Below, piece by piece: positions 35,769-45,698 of a DNA stretch of 64,000 bases. Below the pieces are notes generated by a model. The model was not told the DNA's origin. It saw nothing but the letters and a program-made list of their open reading frames with translations, and ran no database searches. The translations under genes were made by a program, and so were the position numbers. How positions within the stretch are numbered: position 1 is the first letter of the stretch; each line of letters begins with the position of its first letter. The stretch is from Pseudomonas sediminis (GTDB lineage Bacteria > Pseudomonadota > Gammaproteobacteria > Pseudomonadales > Pseudomonadaceae): the NCBI RefSeq assembly GCF_002741105.1, contig NZ_NIQU01000010.1, positions 1 to 64,000 on the forward strand. Reading direction: 5' to 3'.

Positions 35769-36447
35769 TCACCTCTGCAGGACGCTGCGCCTGACGGCCT
35801 TCCAGCCATGCACGCAGCTCATTGAATTCATTGATCACCAAACGCGGCGAGCACTCGCGCAGCACCGACAACGGCTGTGCACCGAAACCTACCGCCACCG
35901 CGTCCATCCCGGCATTGCGCGCCATCAGCAGGTCGAAGGTCGAATCCCCCACCATCAGCGCGCGCTCGGGCTGCACCCGGCAATGCGCAAGAATCTCGTG
36001 CAGCATCAGCGGATCGGGCTTGCTCGCCGTCTCGTCAGCGCAACGGGTGATATCGAAGTAATCCAGCCAACCCTTGTCAGCCAGCACCCTATGCAACCCC
36101 CTGCGCCCCTTGCCGGTCGCCACAGCCAGTTGATACCCCTGCTCACGAAAGACTTCGAGCGACTCGCGCGCACCCTCGAACAACGGTGACGGCTCGGTTT
36201 CCAGCGCCAGATACTGCTCACTATAGGCGCGCCGGATGGTTTCGATTCGCAGCGACTCATCGAGTTCCGGGTACAGCGTGCGAATCGCAACCCCAAGTTC
36301 CAGCCCAATGATCCCGCGCACTGCGACATCCGTGCAGCGCGGCACGCCCGCCACATCGGCCGCGCGATGCATGGCCTCGACGATACGGCCGATGGAATCC
36401 ACCAGCGTGCCATCCCAATCGAAGATCAGTAGCTGATAATCAGGCAC
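35752..36447 (-). CDS. HAD family hydrolase (phosphoglycolate phosphatase-like)
   Basis: 231 residues. HAD motif I is [10 protein letters not shown] (residues 9-18), motif III/IV includes [11 protein letters not shown] and [15 protein letters not shown], with a helical cap between. Gph-like phosphatase; the substrate is not defined, although it is conserved between rluC and sppA in Pseudomonas (PA2974). It overlaps both neighbours (8 bp with rluC, 17 bp with sppA). Confidence 0.9.
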   Translation of the reverse strand: MPDYQLLIFDWDGTLVDSIGRIVEAMHRAADVAGVPRCTDVAVRGIIGLELGVAIRTLYPELDESLRIETIRRAYSEQYLALETEPSPLFEGARESLEVFREQGYQLAVATGKGRRGLHRVLADKGWLDYFDITRCADETASKPDPLMLHEILAHCRVQPERALMVGDSTFDLLMARNAGMDAVAVGFGAQPLSVLRECSPRLVINEFNELRAWLEGRQAQRPAEVSEHVG

Positions 36448-37393
36448 TCAGGCGCTCCAGGGTCTTGGCCCACATCTCGTCCACCGGCGCCTCGAGCTTC
36501 AGCACGCCACCATCAGGCAGCGGCACGTGCAACTCGTAGGCATGCAGGAACAGGCGCTTGCCGCCCAGCTCGCGAATCTCGCGGGAGAAGTCGTCATCGC
36601 CGTATTTGCTGTCACCGGCAATACCATGGCCTGCATATTGCGCGTGCACACGAATCTGGTGGGTACGACCAGTGATCGGCCTGGCTTCGACCAGCGTGGC
36701 GAACTCGCCAAAACGGCGCAGCACACGAAATACCGTGAGCGCCTCCTTGCCCTCGGGATTCACCTCGACCATACGCTCGCCGGAGCGCAGGTTGCTTTTC
36801 AGCAGCGGCGCGGCGATCTGCTTCTTGGCAGTCGCCCAATGGCCGCGCACCAACGCCATATAGCGCTTGTCCACGCCATCGCCGCGCAGTGCTTCGTGCA
36901 GGTGGCGCAGCATGCTGCGCTTCTTGGCGATCATCAGCAGGCCGGACGTATCGCGATCGAGACGATGCACCAGCTCCAGATCCTTGGCATCGGGACGCAA
37001 CTGGCGAAACGCCTCGATCACACCGTAATTCAAGCCGCTGCCACCATGCACGGCGATACCGGCCGGCTTGTTCAGCACGATCAGCGCCTTGTCCTCATAA
37101 ACGATGGCGGCTTCGAGGCGCTGCAGCAGTCCCTGCGCCAGCGGCTCGGGCTCATCACGCTCAGCCAGACGCAGCGGCGGCACACGCACGACATCGCCAG
37201 CCTGGAGTTTGTATTCGGGCTTGATCCGACCCTTGTTAACCCGCACCTCACCCTTGCGCAAAATGCGGTAAATCAGGGTCTTGGGCACGCCCTTGAGCTG
37301 TGTCCTGAGGAAGTTGTCGATGCGTTGGCCGGCGAGTTCCGGTGCAACCTCGATCAGCTGAACGCCGGAGGTTGGAGAGGCAGGAGTAGTCAT
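36440..37393 (-). CDS. rluC: 23S rRNA pseudouridine(955/2504/2580) synthase
   Basis: 317 residues from the ATG at 37393. An N-terminal S4 domain (about 20-75, [20 protein letters not shown]) is followed by the RluA-type catalytic domain with the Asp in [17 protein letters not shown] (near residue 145) and [20 protein letters not shown]. It modifies three 23S sites. A longer frame to 37465 has no family similarity. No ribosome site precedes the ATG, and the -10 of its promoter lies directly upstream, so the mRNA is probably leaderless. Confidence 0.95.
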   Translation of the reverse strand: MTTPASPTSGVQLIEVAPELAGQRIDNFLRTQLKGVPKTLIYRILRKGEVRVNKGRIKPEYKLQAGDVVRVPPLRLAERDEPEPLAQGLLQRLEAAIVYEDKALIVLNKPAGIAVHGGSGLNYGVIEAFRQLRPDAKDLELVHRLDRDTSGLLMIAKKRSMLRHLHEALRGDGVDKRYMALVRGHWATAKKQIAAPLLKSNLRSGERMVEVNPEGKEALTVFRVLRRFGEFATLVEARPITGRTHQIRVHAQYAGHGIAGDSKYGDDDFSREIRELGGKRLFLHAYELHVPLPDGGVLKLEAPVDEMWAKTLERLSA

Positions 37394-37399
37394 CGCGCA

Positions 37400-37408
37400 A
37401 TCATAACA
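37400..37408 (-). promoter_or_regulatory. Extended -10 promoter of rluC
   Basis: On the minus strand TGTTATGAT (TG plus -10 hexamer TATGAT at 37405-37400), then six bases to the rluC ATG, placing the start at or next to the A of ATG. The -35 is weak. Confidence 0.5.
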
Positions 37409-37421
37409 ATTTTTTATGGAA

Positions 37422-37450
37422 TTGAAGCACTTAATCATTGCTGCTATAGT
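37422..37450 (+). promoter_or_regulatory. rne promoter (sigma-70 type)
   Basis: TTGAAG (37422-37427), 17-bp spacer, TATAGT (37445-37450); predicted start near 37457. It is divergent from and partly overlaps the rluC promoter region. Confidence 0.72.
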
Positions 37451-37456
37451 CGCGAA

Positions 37457-37971
37457 CGCCGCCAAAAGCGGCCTGGCTTGTGGATGAATGCCAAACTTGC
37501 CATCCCCTGCCCGCGCAAACGTATTTGGACGTGAGGCCGTCCGACGGATTCTTCAGGTTAGAAAGGCCGCAAAAGGCCACGAAGACTTCGGAAATAAAGC
37601 CTTGAGTATGATGCGCGATTCGCCCGCCGGGCGGTCGCGGTAACTGACAACCGCTGCGGAATCCGCGCGCGGCACCCGATTTTCAGCGATACGTGTAGGG
37701 TGGAGATGTACAACTGTCGGACTGCGTAGCACATCGCTTGATCAAAGACGCCTCATCTCGTCCGCTACCGCCAGTTGATTCCTCTTCCTGACTGAGTGCT
37801 TTCTGTCACCACAGCAAGCAGGAGACGTCCGTCGCGACCGCCGCCTGATAATGGCTGACCGTCGCTAGACAGTGGAACGATTTACGACCGTTTCTGACGC
37901 GCCTGACACCGACCCTGAGAGTCGTGTGTGCCTAACGTGGCTTCCGCTAGCCCGGAACCCATTGGTACCAC
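37457..37971 (+). promoter_or_regulatory. Long 5' leader of RNase E mRNA
   Basis: About 515 untranslated bases lie between the predicted promoter and the rne ATG. In enterobacteria the rne 5' UTR is the target of RNase E autoregulation; an equivalent role here is inference. The sequence contains several short stems (for example CGCCC..GGGCG around 37621-37634) and a 16-codon upstream ORF at 37484-37534. I find no longer reading frame consistent with a protein. Confidence 0.55.
37484..37534 (+). CDS. Possible upstream ORF (16 codons) in the rne leader
   Basis: ATG at 37484 to TGA at 37534 encodes [16 protein letters not shown], starting about 27 bases after the predicted transcription start. 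Preceded by TGGA rather than a strong ribosome site. It could be a leader peptide or chance. Confidence 0.2.
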   Translation: MNAKLAIPCPRKRIWT

Positions 37972-40900
37972 ATGAAAAGAATGCTAATTAACGCAACTCA
38001 GCCCGAAGAGTTGCGTGTTGCCCTGGTAGATGGCCAAAAACTCTACGATCTGGACATCGAGTCCGGCGCCCGCGAACAGAAGAAGGCCAACATCTACAAA
38101 GGCCGTATCACCCGCGTTGAACCCAGCCTTGAAGCCGCTTTCGTCGATTTCGGCTCCGAACGCCACGGTTTCCTCCCCCTCAAAGAAATCTCCCGCGAAT
38201 ACTTCTCCAAGTCTCCCGAAGGCGGCCGCGTCAACATCAAGGACGTGCTCAAGGAAGGCCAGGAAGTTATCGTCCAGGTCGAGAAAGAAGAGCGCGGCAA
38301 CAAGGGCGCAGCCCTGACCACCTTCATCAGCCTGGCCGGTCGTTACCTGGTGCTAATGCCGAACAACCCACGCGCTGGCGGTATCTCCCGCCGCATCGAA
38401 GGCGAGGAGCGCAACGAACTGCGCGAAGCGCTGAATGGCCTCAATGCGCCGGCCGACATGGGCCTGATCGTGCGCACCGCCGGCCTGGGTCGTTCCAGCG
38501 AAGAAATGCAGTGGGACCTCGACTACCTGCTGCAACTGTGGAGCGCCATCAAGGAAGCCTCCACCAGCCGCCCTGCCCCGTTCCTGATCTATCAGGAATC
38601 CAACGTCATCATCCGCGCCATCCGCGACTACCTGCGCCAGGACATCGGCGAAGTGCTGGTCGACAGCGTCGAAGCCCAGGAAGAAGCCCTGTCCTTCATC
38701 CAGCAGGTGATGCCGCAGTACGCCAGCAAGATCAAGCTGTACGAAGACAGCGTTCCGCTGTTCAACCGCTTCCAGATCGAAAGCCAGATCGAAACCGCCT
38801 TCCAGCGTGAAGTGAAGCTGCCGTCCGGCGGCTCCATCGTCATCGATCCGACCGAAGCCCTGGTGTCCATCGACATCAACTCGGCGCGCGCCACCAAAGG
38901 CAGCGACATCGAGGAAACCGCCCTGCAGACCAACCTGGAGGCGGCCGAAGAAATCGCCCGCCAACTGCGTCTGCGTGACATCGGCGGCCTGATCGTCATC
39001 GACTTCATCGACATGACCCCGGCCAAGAACCAGCGCGCCGTCGAAGAAAAGGTGCGTGAAGCCCTGGAAGCCGACCGTGCCCGCGTTCAGGTCGGCCGCA
39101 TCTCGCGCTTCGGCCTGCTGGAAATGTCCCGCCAGCGTCTGCGTCCATCCCTCGGCGAGACCAGCGGCATCGTCTGCCCGCGCTGCAACGGTCAAGGCAT
39201 CATCCGTGACGTCGAATCCCTGTCGCTGGCCATCCTGCGCCTGATCGAAGAAGAAGCGCTGAAAGATCGCACCGCCGAAGTCCGCGCCCAGGTGCCGATC
39301 CCGGTCGCCGCCTTCCTGCTCAACGAGAAGCGCAACTCGATCACCAAGATCGAACTGCGCACTCGTGCGCGCATCGTGATCCTGCCGAACGACCACCTGG
39401 AAACGCCGCACTTCGAAGTGCAGCGCCTGCGTGACGACAGCCCGGAAGCGCTGAGCGGCCAGACCAGCTACGAAATCGCCGCTACTGCGGAAACCGAAGA
39501 AGCCGCTGCCCACCCGGCCGCTGCCACGCGCACCCTGGTTCGCCAGGAGGCCGCAATCAAAGCCGCACCACGCAGCAGCGCCCCGGTCGCAGCCGAGCCG
39601 CAAGCACCGCTGACGCCGACCAAAGCACCTGAGCCGAGCCTGTTCAAAGGCCTGGTGAAGTCGCTGGTCAGCCTGTTCGCCGGCCAGGAAGAAGAAGCCA
39701 AGCCGGCTGTCGTCGAGAAGAAGAACAGCGAGCGTCCGCCGCGTGAAGAACGCCGCAATGGTCGTCAGCAGAGCCGCAATCGCGGTGGTCGTCGCGACGA
39801 AGAGCGCAAGCCGCGCGAAGAACGTGCACCGCGTGAAGAGCGCCAGTCACGCGAGCCGCGCGAAGAGCGTCAGCCTCGCGAAGAGCGTGCTCCACGTGAA
39901 GAACGCGCCCCACGCGAGCCGCGTGAAGGCCAAGAAAACCGCCGCGAGCGCAAACCACGCGAAGAGCGTGCTCCGCGTGAAGAGCGCGTACGTGAACTGC
40001 GCGAGCCACTGGACGCCGCCGGCAATGAGCAACGCGAAGAACGCGCCGAGCGCCAACCACGCGGTGAGCGCCAGGAGCGTCAGCGTCCGCCACGCGAAGA
40101 ACGTCAGCCACGTGCCGAGCAGGCCGAGGCTCTGCAGGATGAAGCCCTGCCAAACGAAGAACAGCTGCAGGATGACGAGCAGGACAACAACGATGGCGAA
40201 CGTCCGCGTCGCCGCTCTCGTGGCCAGCGTCGCCGCAGCAACCGTCGCGAGCGTCAGCGTGATGCCGACGGCAACCTGATCGAAAGCGCCGAGAACAGCG
40301 AAGCCGCAGGTAACGAAGCTCAAGCCGCCGCTCCAGCTGCCGTAGCCACTGCCGCCGCCGTGGTTGCAGAAAGCGTCGATAGCAGCGAGGCCGTTGCCAG
40401 CGAAGCTCCGGTCAACCCAGCACCGGCCGTCGAAGCACCGGCTGCTCAGGTTGAAGAAGCCCCTGCTGCTCAACCGGTCGAGGCGCAAGTCGAAGCTACC
40501 GTGACTGAAGTGGTCGAAGCTCCGGTCGCGGAGAAGGCAACTGAAGCAGAGCCGGCCGCAGTCGAAGCCCCTGTCGTCGTGGAAGCTGCTGCTGCCGAGC
40601 CGGTCGCACAAGCTGAGCCGGTTGTCGAAGTCGCCCAGGAGCCTGTTCCGGCACCGGTCGAGCAAGCCCCTGCTGCCGCAGCGGTTCCGGCAAATGCCAC
40701 TGGCCGTGCGCCGAACGACCCGCGCGAAGTGCGTCGTCGTCAGCGTGAAGCTGAGCGCCTGGCGCGCGAAGCTGCACAGGCTGCCGCTGCAGCCCCGGCT
40801 ATAGAGGCTGCGCCAGCAGTCGAAGTTGCTCCGGCCGCCGAAGCAAGCGCCCCGGTAGAAGCCGAAGCCACTGCAGTCGAAACCGCTCCTGCGGTCGAGC

Positions 40901-41022
40901 CAGTCGCCGAAGCCGAAACCACTCCTGTCGTCAGCGAGCAAAACGTGAGCGAAGCGGTAGAGCAAGCGCAGCAGGACGAAGAGACACCAGCCGACAAGGA
41001 AGAGGTCAAGCCCCAGGCTTGA
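37972..41022 (+). CDS. rne: Ribonuclease E
   Basis: 1016 residues. N-terminal catalytic half: S1 RNA-binding domain (about 35-125), DNase I-like subdomain with the Mg-binding Asp301 (SIDINS) and Asp344 (VIDFIDM), and the zinc-link CPRC (Cys402, Cys405). The C-terminal half is disordered: an amphipathic segment [18 protein letters not shown] near 560-577 (membrane anchor type), an Arg/Glu block of PREER-like repeats (about 583-725), and an Ala/Glu/Val/Pro-rich stretch (about 776-1000). It is the core of the RNA degradosome on the inner membrane. Confidence 0.97.
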   Translation: MKRMLINATQPEELRVALVDGQKLYDLDIESGAREQKKANIYKGRITRVEPSLEAAFVDFGSERHGFLPLKEISREYFSKSPEGGRVNIKDVLKEGQEVIVQVEKEERGNKGAALTTFISLAGRYLVLMPNNPRAGGISRRIEGEERNELREALNGLNAPADMGLIVRTAGLGRSSEEMQWDLDYLLQLWSAIKEASTSRPAPFLIYQESNVIIRAIRDYLRQDIGEVLVDSVEAQEEALSFIQQVMPQYASKIKLYEDSVPLFNRFQIESQIETAFQREVKLPSGGSIVIDPTEALVSIDINSARATKGSDIEETALQTNLEAAEEIARQLRLRDIGGLIVIDFIDMTPAKNQRAVEEKVREALEADRARVQVGRISRFGLLEMSRQRLRPSLGETSGIVCPRCNGQGIIRDVESLSLAILRLIEEEALKDRTAEVRAQVPIPVAAFLLNEKRNSITKIELRTRARIVILPNDHLETPHFEVQRLRDDSPEALSGQTSYEIAATAETEEAAAHPAAATRTLVRQEAAIKAAPRSSAPVAAEPQAPLTPTKAPEPSLFKGLVKSLVSLFAGQEEEAKPAVVEKKNSERPPREERRNGRQQSRNRGGRRDEERKPREERAPREERQSREPREERQPREERAPREERAPREPREGQENRRERKPREERAPREERVRELREPLDAAGNEQREERAERQPRGERQERQRPPREERQPRAEQAEALQDEALPNEEQLQDDEQDNNDGERPRRRSRGQRRRSNRRERQRDADGNLIESAENSEAAGNEAQAAAPAAVATAAAVVAESVDSSEAVASEAPVNPAPAVEAPAAQVEEAPAAQPVEAQVEATVTEVVEAPVAEKATEAEPAAVEAPVVVEAAAAEPVAQAEPVVEVAQEPVPAPVEQAPAAAAVPANATGRAPNDPREVRRRQREAERLAREAAQAAAAAPAIEAAPAVEVAPAAEASAPVEAEATAVETAPAVEPVAEAETTPVVSEQNVSEAVEQAQQDEETPADKEEVKPQA

Positions 41023-41038
41023 TCCTCCTGCGGTCACT

Positions 41039-41068
41039 AAAAAGGGGATGCCTAGGCATCCCCTTTTT
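41039..41068. terminator. Bidirectional terminator between rne and murB
   Basis: AAAAAGGGGATGCC with GGCATCCCCTTTTT, a near-perfect palindrome with A and T runs on either side. Confidence 0.9.
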
Positions 41069-41135
41069 CATTTCCGTGTCTGGCGCTGCAGAAGCGTAGC
41101 CTGGATGCAATCCGGGAGTGGCAAGCAGGAACAGA

Positions 41136-42155
41136 TCAGAGCACGTTAGGCTCGATCTCCAACTCAACACCGAAGCGCTCGAATACATCAGCCTGGATAC
41201 GCTGCGCCAACTGCAGCAGTTGCGCGCCCGTGGCGTTGCCGTAGTTGACCAGCACCAGCGCCTGCAAACGATGCACACCGGCATCACCCTCACGCGCGCC
41301 CTTCCACCCTGCCCGCTCGATCAACCAGCCAGCCGCCAGTTTGGCCAGGCCAGCACCAGCCGGATAGCTGACCAGATCAGCATGCTCGGCGCGAATACGC
41401 TCGGCCAGTTCGAATGGCACCACCGGATTCTTGAAGAAGCTGCCGGCGTTACCCAGCGCGGCGGGATCTGGCAGCTTTTCGCTGCGAATGGCGCAGATTG
41501 CCCGGCTGACATCGCTTGCAGTCGGTGCCTCGATGCCCATCTCAGCCAGGCGCTGACGTACCGGACCGTAATCCAGACGCAGCGAAGCCAGGCGACTCAG
41601 ACGAAAGCGCACGCGCAGGATCAACCAGCGCCCGGCTTCACGCTTGAACAGGCTGTCGCGATAGGCGAAAGCGCATTCTTCGAGGGTGAAGTCGCGTAGT
41701 TCTCCGGTCTGTCGATCCAGCGCAGTCAGGCCTTCGAACAGATCCTTGATCTCCACGCCGTAGGCACCGATGTTCTGCATCGGCGCGGCGCCGACGGTGC
41801 CGGGAATCAGGCTGAGGTTTTCCAGGCCATTGAGGCCTTGCGCCAGGCTCCATTGCACGAAGGGATGCCAGGGCTCGCCAGCTTCGGCCTCCACCAGCAC
41901 CTGCTCGCCGTCGTCCTCCAGAATGCGAATACCACGGCTGGCCATGCGCAGCACCAGCGCCTCGACATCGCGAGTGAGCAGCAGGTTGCTGCCGCCGCCG
42001 ATCACCCGCAGCGACAAGCCGTGCTGCTGCGCCAGGCCTAACGCCTCGCGCACTTCGTCGTCGTCACGGGCTTCGGCGAATAGCCGGGCGCGCACGTCGA
42101 CGCTAAAACTGTTGAAGGCCTTGAGCGACACGTCGCTCTGCAGATTCAGGCTCAC
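41136..42155 (-). CDS. murB: UDP-N-acetylenolpyruvoylglucosamine reductase
   Basis: 339 residues, type-I MurB. FAD-binding motif LRVIGGGSNLLLTRDVEALV (about 49-68), the segment LSLIPGTVGAAPMQNIGAYG (about 114-133, with the type-I Tyr), and the catalytic Ser in LGNAGSFFKNPVV (near 228). It reduces the enolpyruvyl group to make UDP-MurNAc. It overlaps ptpA by 4 bp and is the last gene of the comEC-exbBD-lpxK-kdsB series. Confidence 0.96.
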   Translation of the reverse strand: MSLNLQSDVSLKAFNSFSVDVRARLFAEARDDDEVREALGLAQQHGLSLRVIGGGSNLLLTRDVEALVLRMASRGIRILEDDGEQVLVEAEAGEPWHPFVQWSLAQGLNGLENLSLIPGTVGAAPMQNIGAYGVEIKDLFEGLTALDRQTGELRDFTLEECAFAYRDSLFKREAGRWLILRVRFRLSRLASLRLDYGPVRQRLAEMGIEAPTASDVSRAICAIRSEKLPDPAALGNAGSFFKNPVVPFELAERIRAEHADLVSYPAGAGLAKLAAGWLIERAGWKGAREGDAGVHRLQALVLVNYGNATGAQLLQLAQRIQADVFERFGVELEIEPNVL

Positions 42156-42616
42156 AGGCGCCCCTTGATCTCGATTAACAGCGCATCACTGGCCTGTTCT
42201 ATCAGGTCCAGCACCTGCTCGAAGCCATCTTCGCCGCCGTAGTAAGGGTCCGGCACCTCATCCAGTGCAAGCTGATAACGGCGCAGATAGAGATCGAGGT
42301 CAGCACCGGAATTGGCAGGACGCAGCGCCTTGAGGTTGCGCAAATTACTCTGATCCATGGCCAGGATCAGGTCAAAGCGCTGAAAATCGGCGGCCTCGAC
42401 CTGGCGCGCACGCTGTGCAGACAAATCATAGCCACGGCGCAGCGCGGCTTGGCGCGTACGACTGTCCGGCGCCTTGCCGACATGCCAGTCACCGGTGCCG
42501 GCGGAATCCACCTGCACCCGATCTTCCAGGCCAGCTGCGCGCAGCTTGTGGCGAAATACGCCTTCTGCCGTCGGTGAACGACAGATGTTGCCCAGGCAGA
42601 CAAACAGAACCTTCAT
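42152..42616 (-). CDS. Low molecular weight protein-tyrosine phosphatase
   Basis: 154 residues from ATG 42616. P-loop CLGNICRS (Cys7, Arg13) and the general-acid DPYYGG near 122. Small cytoplasmic phosphatase of the Wzb/PtpA type; the target is unknown in Pseudomonas. The frame extends upstream to 42766 inside kdsB, but the conserved [10 protein letters not shown] start is clear and shares a base with the kdsB stop. Confidence 0.93.
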   Translation of the reverse strand: MKVLFVCLGNICRSPTAEGVFRHKLRAAGLEDRVQVDSAGTGDWHVGKAPDSRTRQAALRRGYDLSAQRARQVEAADFQRFDLILAMDQSNLRNLKALRPANSGADLDLYLRRYQLALDEVPDPYYGGEDGFEQVLDLIEQASDALLIEIKGRL

Positions 42617-43380
42617 CAGGCCCCCAGCAGGTGGCGTACCCGCTCCAGGTCTTCGGCGGTATCCACGCCAGCAGCCGGCGCTTCCAGCGCATCGGCGACA
42701 TGGATGCGCACGCCGTTGTACAGCGCACGCAGTTGCTCCAAGCATTCGGTATCTTCCAGCCAGCATGGCCCCCAGGCCACGAAATCATGCAGAAAGCCGG
42801 CGCGGTAGGCGTAGATACCGATATGACGGCGGTACGGCACACCTTGCGGCAACACATCGCGGTTCTTGGCGAAGGCATCGCGCGCCCAGGCCAGCGGCGC
42901 ACGGCTGAAGGTCAGGGCCAGGCCGTTCTTGTCGGCGACGACCTTGACCACGTTGGGGTTGAACAGCGCGGTGACGTCCTCGATGGGCTCGGCCAGGGTG
43001 GCGATACCGGCCTGCGGATTGGCTGCCAGGTTGGCTGCCACCTGATCGATAATCACAGGCGGAATCAGCGGCTCATCGCCCTGCACGTTAACCACGATGG
43101 CATCGGACGGCAAACCAAGCTGGGTGGCGACTTCAGCCAGGCGATCGGTGCCGGAGTTGTGATCCTCACGAGTCAGCAGCACCTCGGCGCCAAAGGCCTG
43201 GCAGGCTTCGACGATACGCGCATCGTCGGTGGCGATGACCACGCGCTGGGCCGAGCTCTTTTTCGCCTGCTCCCAGACGTGCCGCACCATGGGCTTGCCG
43301 GCGATGTCCTGCAACGGCTTGCCGGGCAGGCGGGTGGAGGCGTAACGAGCAGGAATGACGACGGTGAAGGCTGCGTTCAT
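42616..43380 (-). CDS. kdsB: 3-deoxy-manno-octulosonate cytidylyltransferase
   Basis: 254 residues: [19 protein letters not shown] (about 8-26) nucleotide-binding signature and [12 protein letters not shown] (about 98-109). It activates KDO as CMP-KDO for LPS core synthesis. It is directly adjacent to the Trm112-like gene, which lies beside lpxK, so LPS genes cluster here. Confidence 0.97.
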   Translation of the reverse strand: MNAAFTVVIPARYASTRLPGKPLQDIAGKPMVRHVWEQAKKSSAQRVVIATDDARIVEACQAFGAEVLLTREDHNSGTDRLAEVATQLGLPSDAIVVNVQGDEPLIPPVIIDQVAANLAANPQAGIATLAEPIEDVTALFNPNVVKVVADKNGLALTFSRAPLAWARDAFAKNRDVLPQGVPYRRHIGIYAYRAGFLHDFVAWGPCWLEDTECLEQLRALYNGVRIHVADALEAPAAGVDTAEDLERVRHLLGA

Positions 43381-43566
43381 TTACTTGTCCAGACGCTCAT
43401 CGGTATTCAGGGTCCGCGCTTCGCTTTCCAGCATCACCGGAATGCCATCGCGAATCGGGTAGGCCACACCAGCGCCCTTGCTGATCAGTTCGGTCTTGTC
43501 TTCGGAAAGCTGCAGTGGGCCTTTGCAGATCGGGCAAGCGAGAATATCGAGCAGTTTGAGGTCCAT
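43381..43566 (-). CDS. Trm112 family protein (YcaR-like)
   Basis: 61 residues: [20 protein letters not shown] carries the CxxC zinc-ribbon half typical of the UPF0434/Trm112 family. The upstream extension to 43662 has no similarity. Conserved next to kdsB and lpxK in gammaproteobacteria; biochemical role unclear. Confidence 0.93.
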   Translation of the reverse strand: MDLKLLDILACPICKGPLQLSEDKTELISKGAGVAYPIRDGIPVMLESEARTLNTDERLDK

Positions 43567-43588
43567 GGCGCAGTCCTTGATGGGGTCA

Positions 43589-44590
43589 TCAAGACCCCGG
43601 TATGAGGCGGGCCAATTCGTTATCCAGCCAGTCGACAAAAGCCGGCGTGGGCACGGCGTCAACGGCCAGGTACCACCAGTCGGCGGCGGCGAAGGCCCGG
43701 CATTTCACCGCATCCTTTTCCGTCATCAGCAGGGGCAGCGACGGCTCGAAACTGAGCTGCGCGGCATCGTACTGGGCATGGTCGGCGAAGGGGTGCGGAA
43801 CCGGCCGCCAGTTTAGCGCTTCGAGGGTATTGAAGAAACGTTGCGGATTACCGATACCGGCCACCGCATGCACTGCCTGGCCTGGCGGCAGATGATCGAG
43901 GCCGACGCGCTCACCACTGGCCAGATTGACCAGTGCGGTCGGCTGCAAGCGAAAGGCGTAGCCATCGGCGCGGTCGGCTTCGGCTCCATTGAACAACACC
44001 GCATCCACCTCATTGAGACGCTCGGCCGGTTCACGCAGAGGCCCGGCAGGCAGGCAGCGGCGATTGCCCAGACCGCGCGCGGCATCGATCAGCACCAGTT
44101 CCAGATCGCGCGCCAGACGGTAGTGCTGCAGGCCATCATCGCAGAGGATCAGGTCCAATGCTTCTTCGGCCAGCAACGCACGCACGGCGCGGCTGCGATC
44201 CGGGTCGATCATCAAGGGCACGCCTGTACGCTGGACGATCAGCAGGGGCTCGTCACCTGCTTCGGCCGCAGGTTGCTCGGCACGCACGCGCCACGGCAGG
44301 CTCGGCGGCGTGGCGCCATAGCCACGGCTGACCACGCCGACCTTGAGGCCACGGGCGCGGCAATGCTCGATGAGAAAGAGGATCAGCGGCGTCTTGCCGG
44401 TACCGCCGACGGTGATATTGCCCACCACCAGCACCGGTACCGGGGCACGGTAGATATCGCCCTCGCCGGCCAGAAAGCGTGCACGCTTACCCTGCACCAC
44501 ACGGCGGTACAACCACTCCAGTGGGCGCAGCAGTGCCAGCGCCGGGTGGCCGCGGTACCAGGCCTCGAGCAAGCGATCAGCAGCGCTCAC
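43589..44590 (-). CDS. lpxK: Tetraacyldisaccharide 4'-kinase
   Basis: 333 residues. An N-terminal membrane-associated helix, then the P-loop [20 protein letters not shown] (about 56-75) and VSRGYGA (about 88-94). It phosphorylates the lipid A precursor at the 4' position at the inner membrane. It starts immediately after exbD. Confidence 0.96.
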   Translation of the reverse strand: MSAADRLLEAWYRGHPALALLRPLEWLYRRVVQGKRARFLAGEGDIYRAPVPVLVVGNITVGGTGKTPLILFLIEHCRARGLKVGVVSRGYGATPPSLPWRVRAEQPAAEAGDEPLLIVQRTGVPLMIDPDRSRAVRALLAEEALDLILCDDGLQHYRLARDLELVLIDAARGLGNRRCLPAGPLREPAERLNEVDAVLFNGAEADRADGYAFRLQPTALVNLASGERVGLDHLPPGQAVHAVAGIGNPQRFFNTLEALNWRPVPHPFADHAQYDAAQLSFEPSLPLLMTEKDAVKCRAFAAADWWYLAVDAVPTPAFVDWLDNELARLIPGS

Positions 44591-45019
44591 TTAAGGATTT
44601 TCCTGTGCTTCCACCGTGGTGATGCGCAGGTGCGAGAAGCCCAGCTTGCCGGCAGCGTCCATGGCCGTGATCACCGCCTGGTGTGGGGTCTTGCCATCGG
44701 CACTGAGGATCAACGGCAGGCTGTTGTCGCCGTCGGATTCCTTCTGCAGCGCCGCCATCAGGTTGCTCAGATTGCTCTCCAGCAGCGCGTTGCCATTGAC
44801 CGAGTAGGCGCCATCGGCACCAATCAGCACCTCGACCTGCTTGAGCTCGGTCTGCTCGGGCGGCGTGCCACTGGCCGCCTCAGGCAGATCGACCTTGAGC
44901 TGGGTCTCGCGGGTAAAGGTGGTGGTAACCACGAAGAACAGCAGCAGGATGAATACCACGTCGATCAACGAGGCCAGGTTGATCTCGACGTTCTCCCGCG
45001 GTTTGCGCCGGAATTTCAC
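44591..45019 (-). CDS. exbD: ExbD/TolR family biopolymer transporter
   Basis: 142 residues. One N-terminal helix (about 14-36) with the essential Asp in NLASLIDVVFILLLFFVVTT (residues 14-33), followed by a periplasmic TolR-like domain. It pairs with the upstream ExbB-like subunit as a proton-driven motor. This exbBD pair beside lpxK has no TonB partner here; it may serve TonB, Tol or an envelope function. Its start overlaps exbB by 4 bp. Confidence 0.93.
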   Translation of the reverse strand: MKFRRKPRENVEINLASLIDVVFILLLFFVVTTTFTRETQLKVDLPEAASGTPPEQTELKQVEVLIGADGAYSVNGNALLESNLSNLMAALQKESDGDNSLPLILSADGKTPHQAVITAMDAAGKLGFSHLRITTVEAQENP

Positions 45020-45648
45020 GCCTTGCCCTCACCCAGGTCGACGTCGCGATCACCCTGCACCATTTCCACCAGCTTGATCGCTTCCTGCTCCATGCCGACT
45101 ACCAGTTCGTCGACACGACGCTGCAGATAGCGATGGAAGAACAGTGCCGGGATTGCCACCATCAGGCCGGCCGCCGTGGTGATCAGCGCCTTGGAGATAC
45201 CACCGGCGAGCATCGGCGCGTTGGCCATGCCCGAGCCCATGAAGGAGCTGAAGATTTCGATCATACCCAGTACGGTACCGAGCAGGCCGAGCAGCGGCGC
45301 GATGCCTGCAATGGTGCCGAGCGCATTGAGGTAGCGCTCCAGCTCGTGGATGACGCGGGCTGCGGCCTCCTCGATGCACTCTTTCATGATCTCGCGACCA
45401 TGCTTGGAGTTGGCCAGGCCGGCAGCGAGAATCTGCCCCAGCGGCGAATCCTCGCGCAGTTCCTTGAGCTTCTGGTTATTGAGTTTCTTGTCCTTGATCC
45501 AGCGCCACACCTGAGCCAGCAGATTGGCCGGGGTGACGCGGGCGGGCCGCAGGGTCCACAGGCGCTCGGCGACGATGCCGGCAGCAGCGATGGAACAGAG
45601 AATGATCGGCAGCATCATCCAGCCGCCAGCTTTGACCAGTTCCCACAC
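45016..45648 (-). CDS. exbB: MotA/TolQ/ExbB proton channel family protein
   Basis: About 210 residues with three membrane helices: 1-22 (WELVKAGGWMMLPIILCSIA), about 110-135 and 155-175 (SKALITTAAGLMVAIPALFF). The conserved ELERYLNALGTIAGIAPLLG segment is typical of TolQ/ExbB. I favour the GTG at 45648, because the family normally begins WELVKAGGW and GAGGGGGGA lies upstream. An ATG at 45690 would add 14 residues but has no ribosome site and lies only 9 bases from a repeat element. Confidence 0.88.
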   Translation of the reverse strand: MWELVKAGGWMMLPIILCSIAAAGIVAERLWTLRPARVTPANLLAQVWRWIKDKKLNNQKLKELREDSPLGQILAAGLANSKHGREIMKECIEEAAARVIHELERYLNALGTIAGIAPLLGLLGTVLGMIEIFSSFMGSGMANAPMLAGGISKALITTAAGLMVAIPALFFHRYLQRRVDELVVGMEQEAIKLVEMVQGDRDVDLGEGKA

Positions 45649-45698
45649 GGTAGAGAATCCCCCCTCGAAAAAGTCGCGCCACTCTAGCATAGGGTTTA

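Noticed and set aside
38353-39603. 416-codon minus-strand frame inside rne
   Set aside because: Antisense of the conserved RNase E catalytic domain; Phe/Ala/Gly-rich with no family motif.
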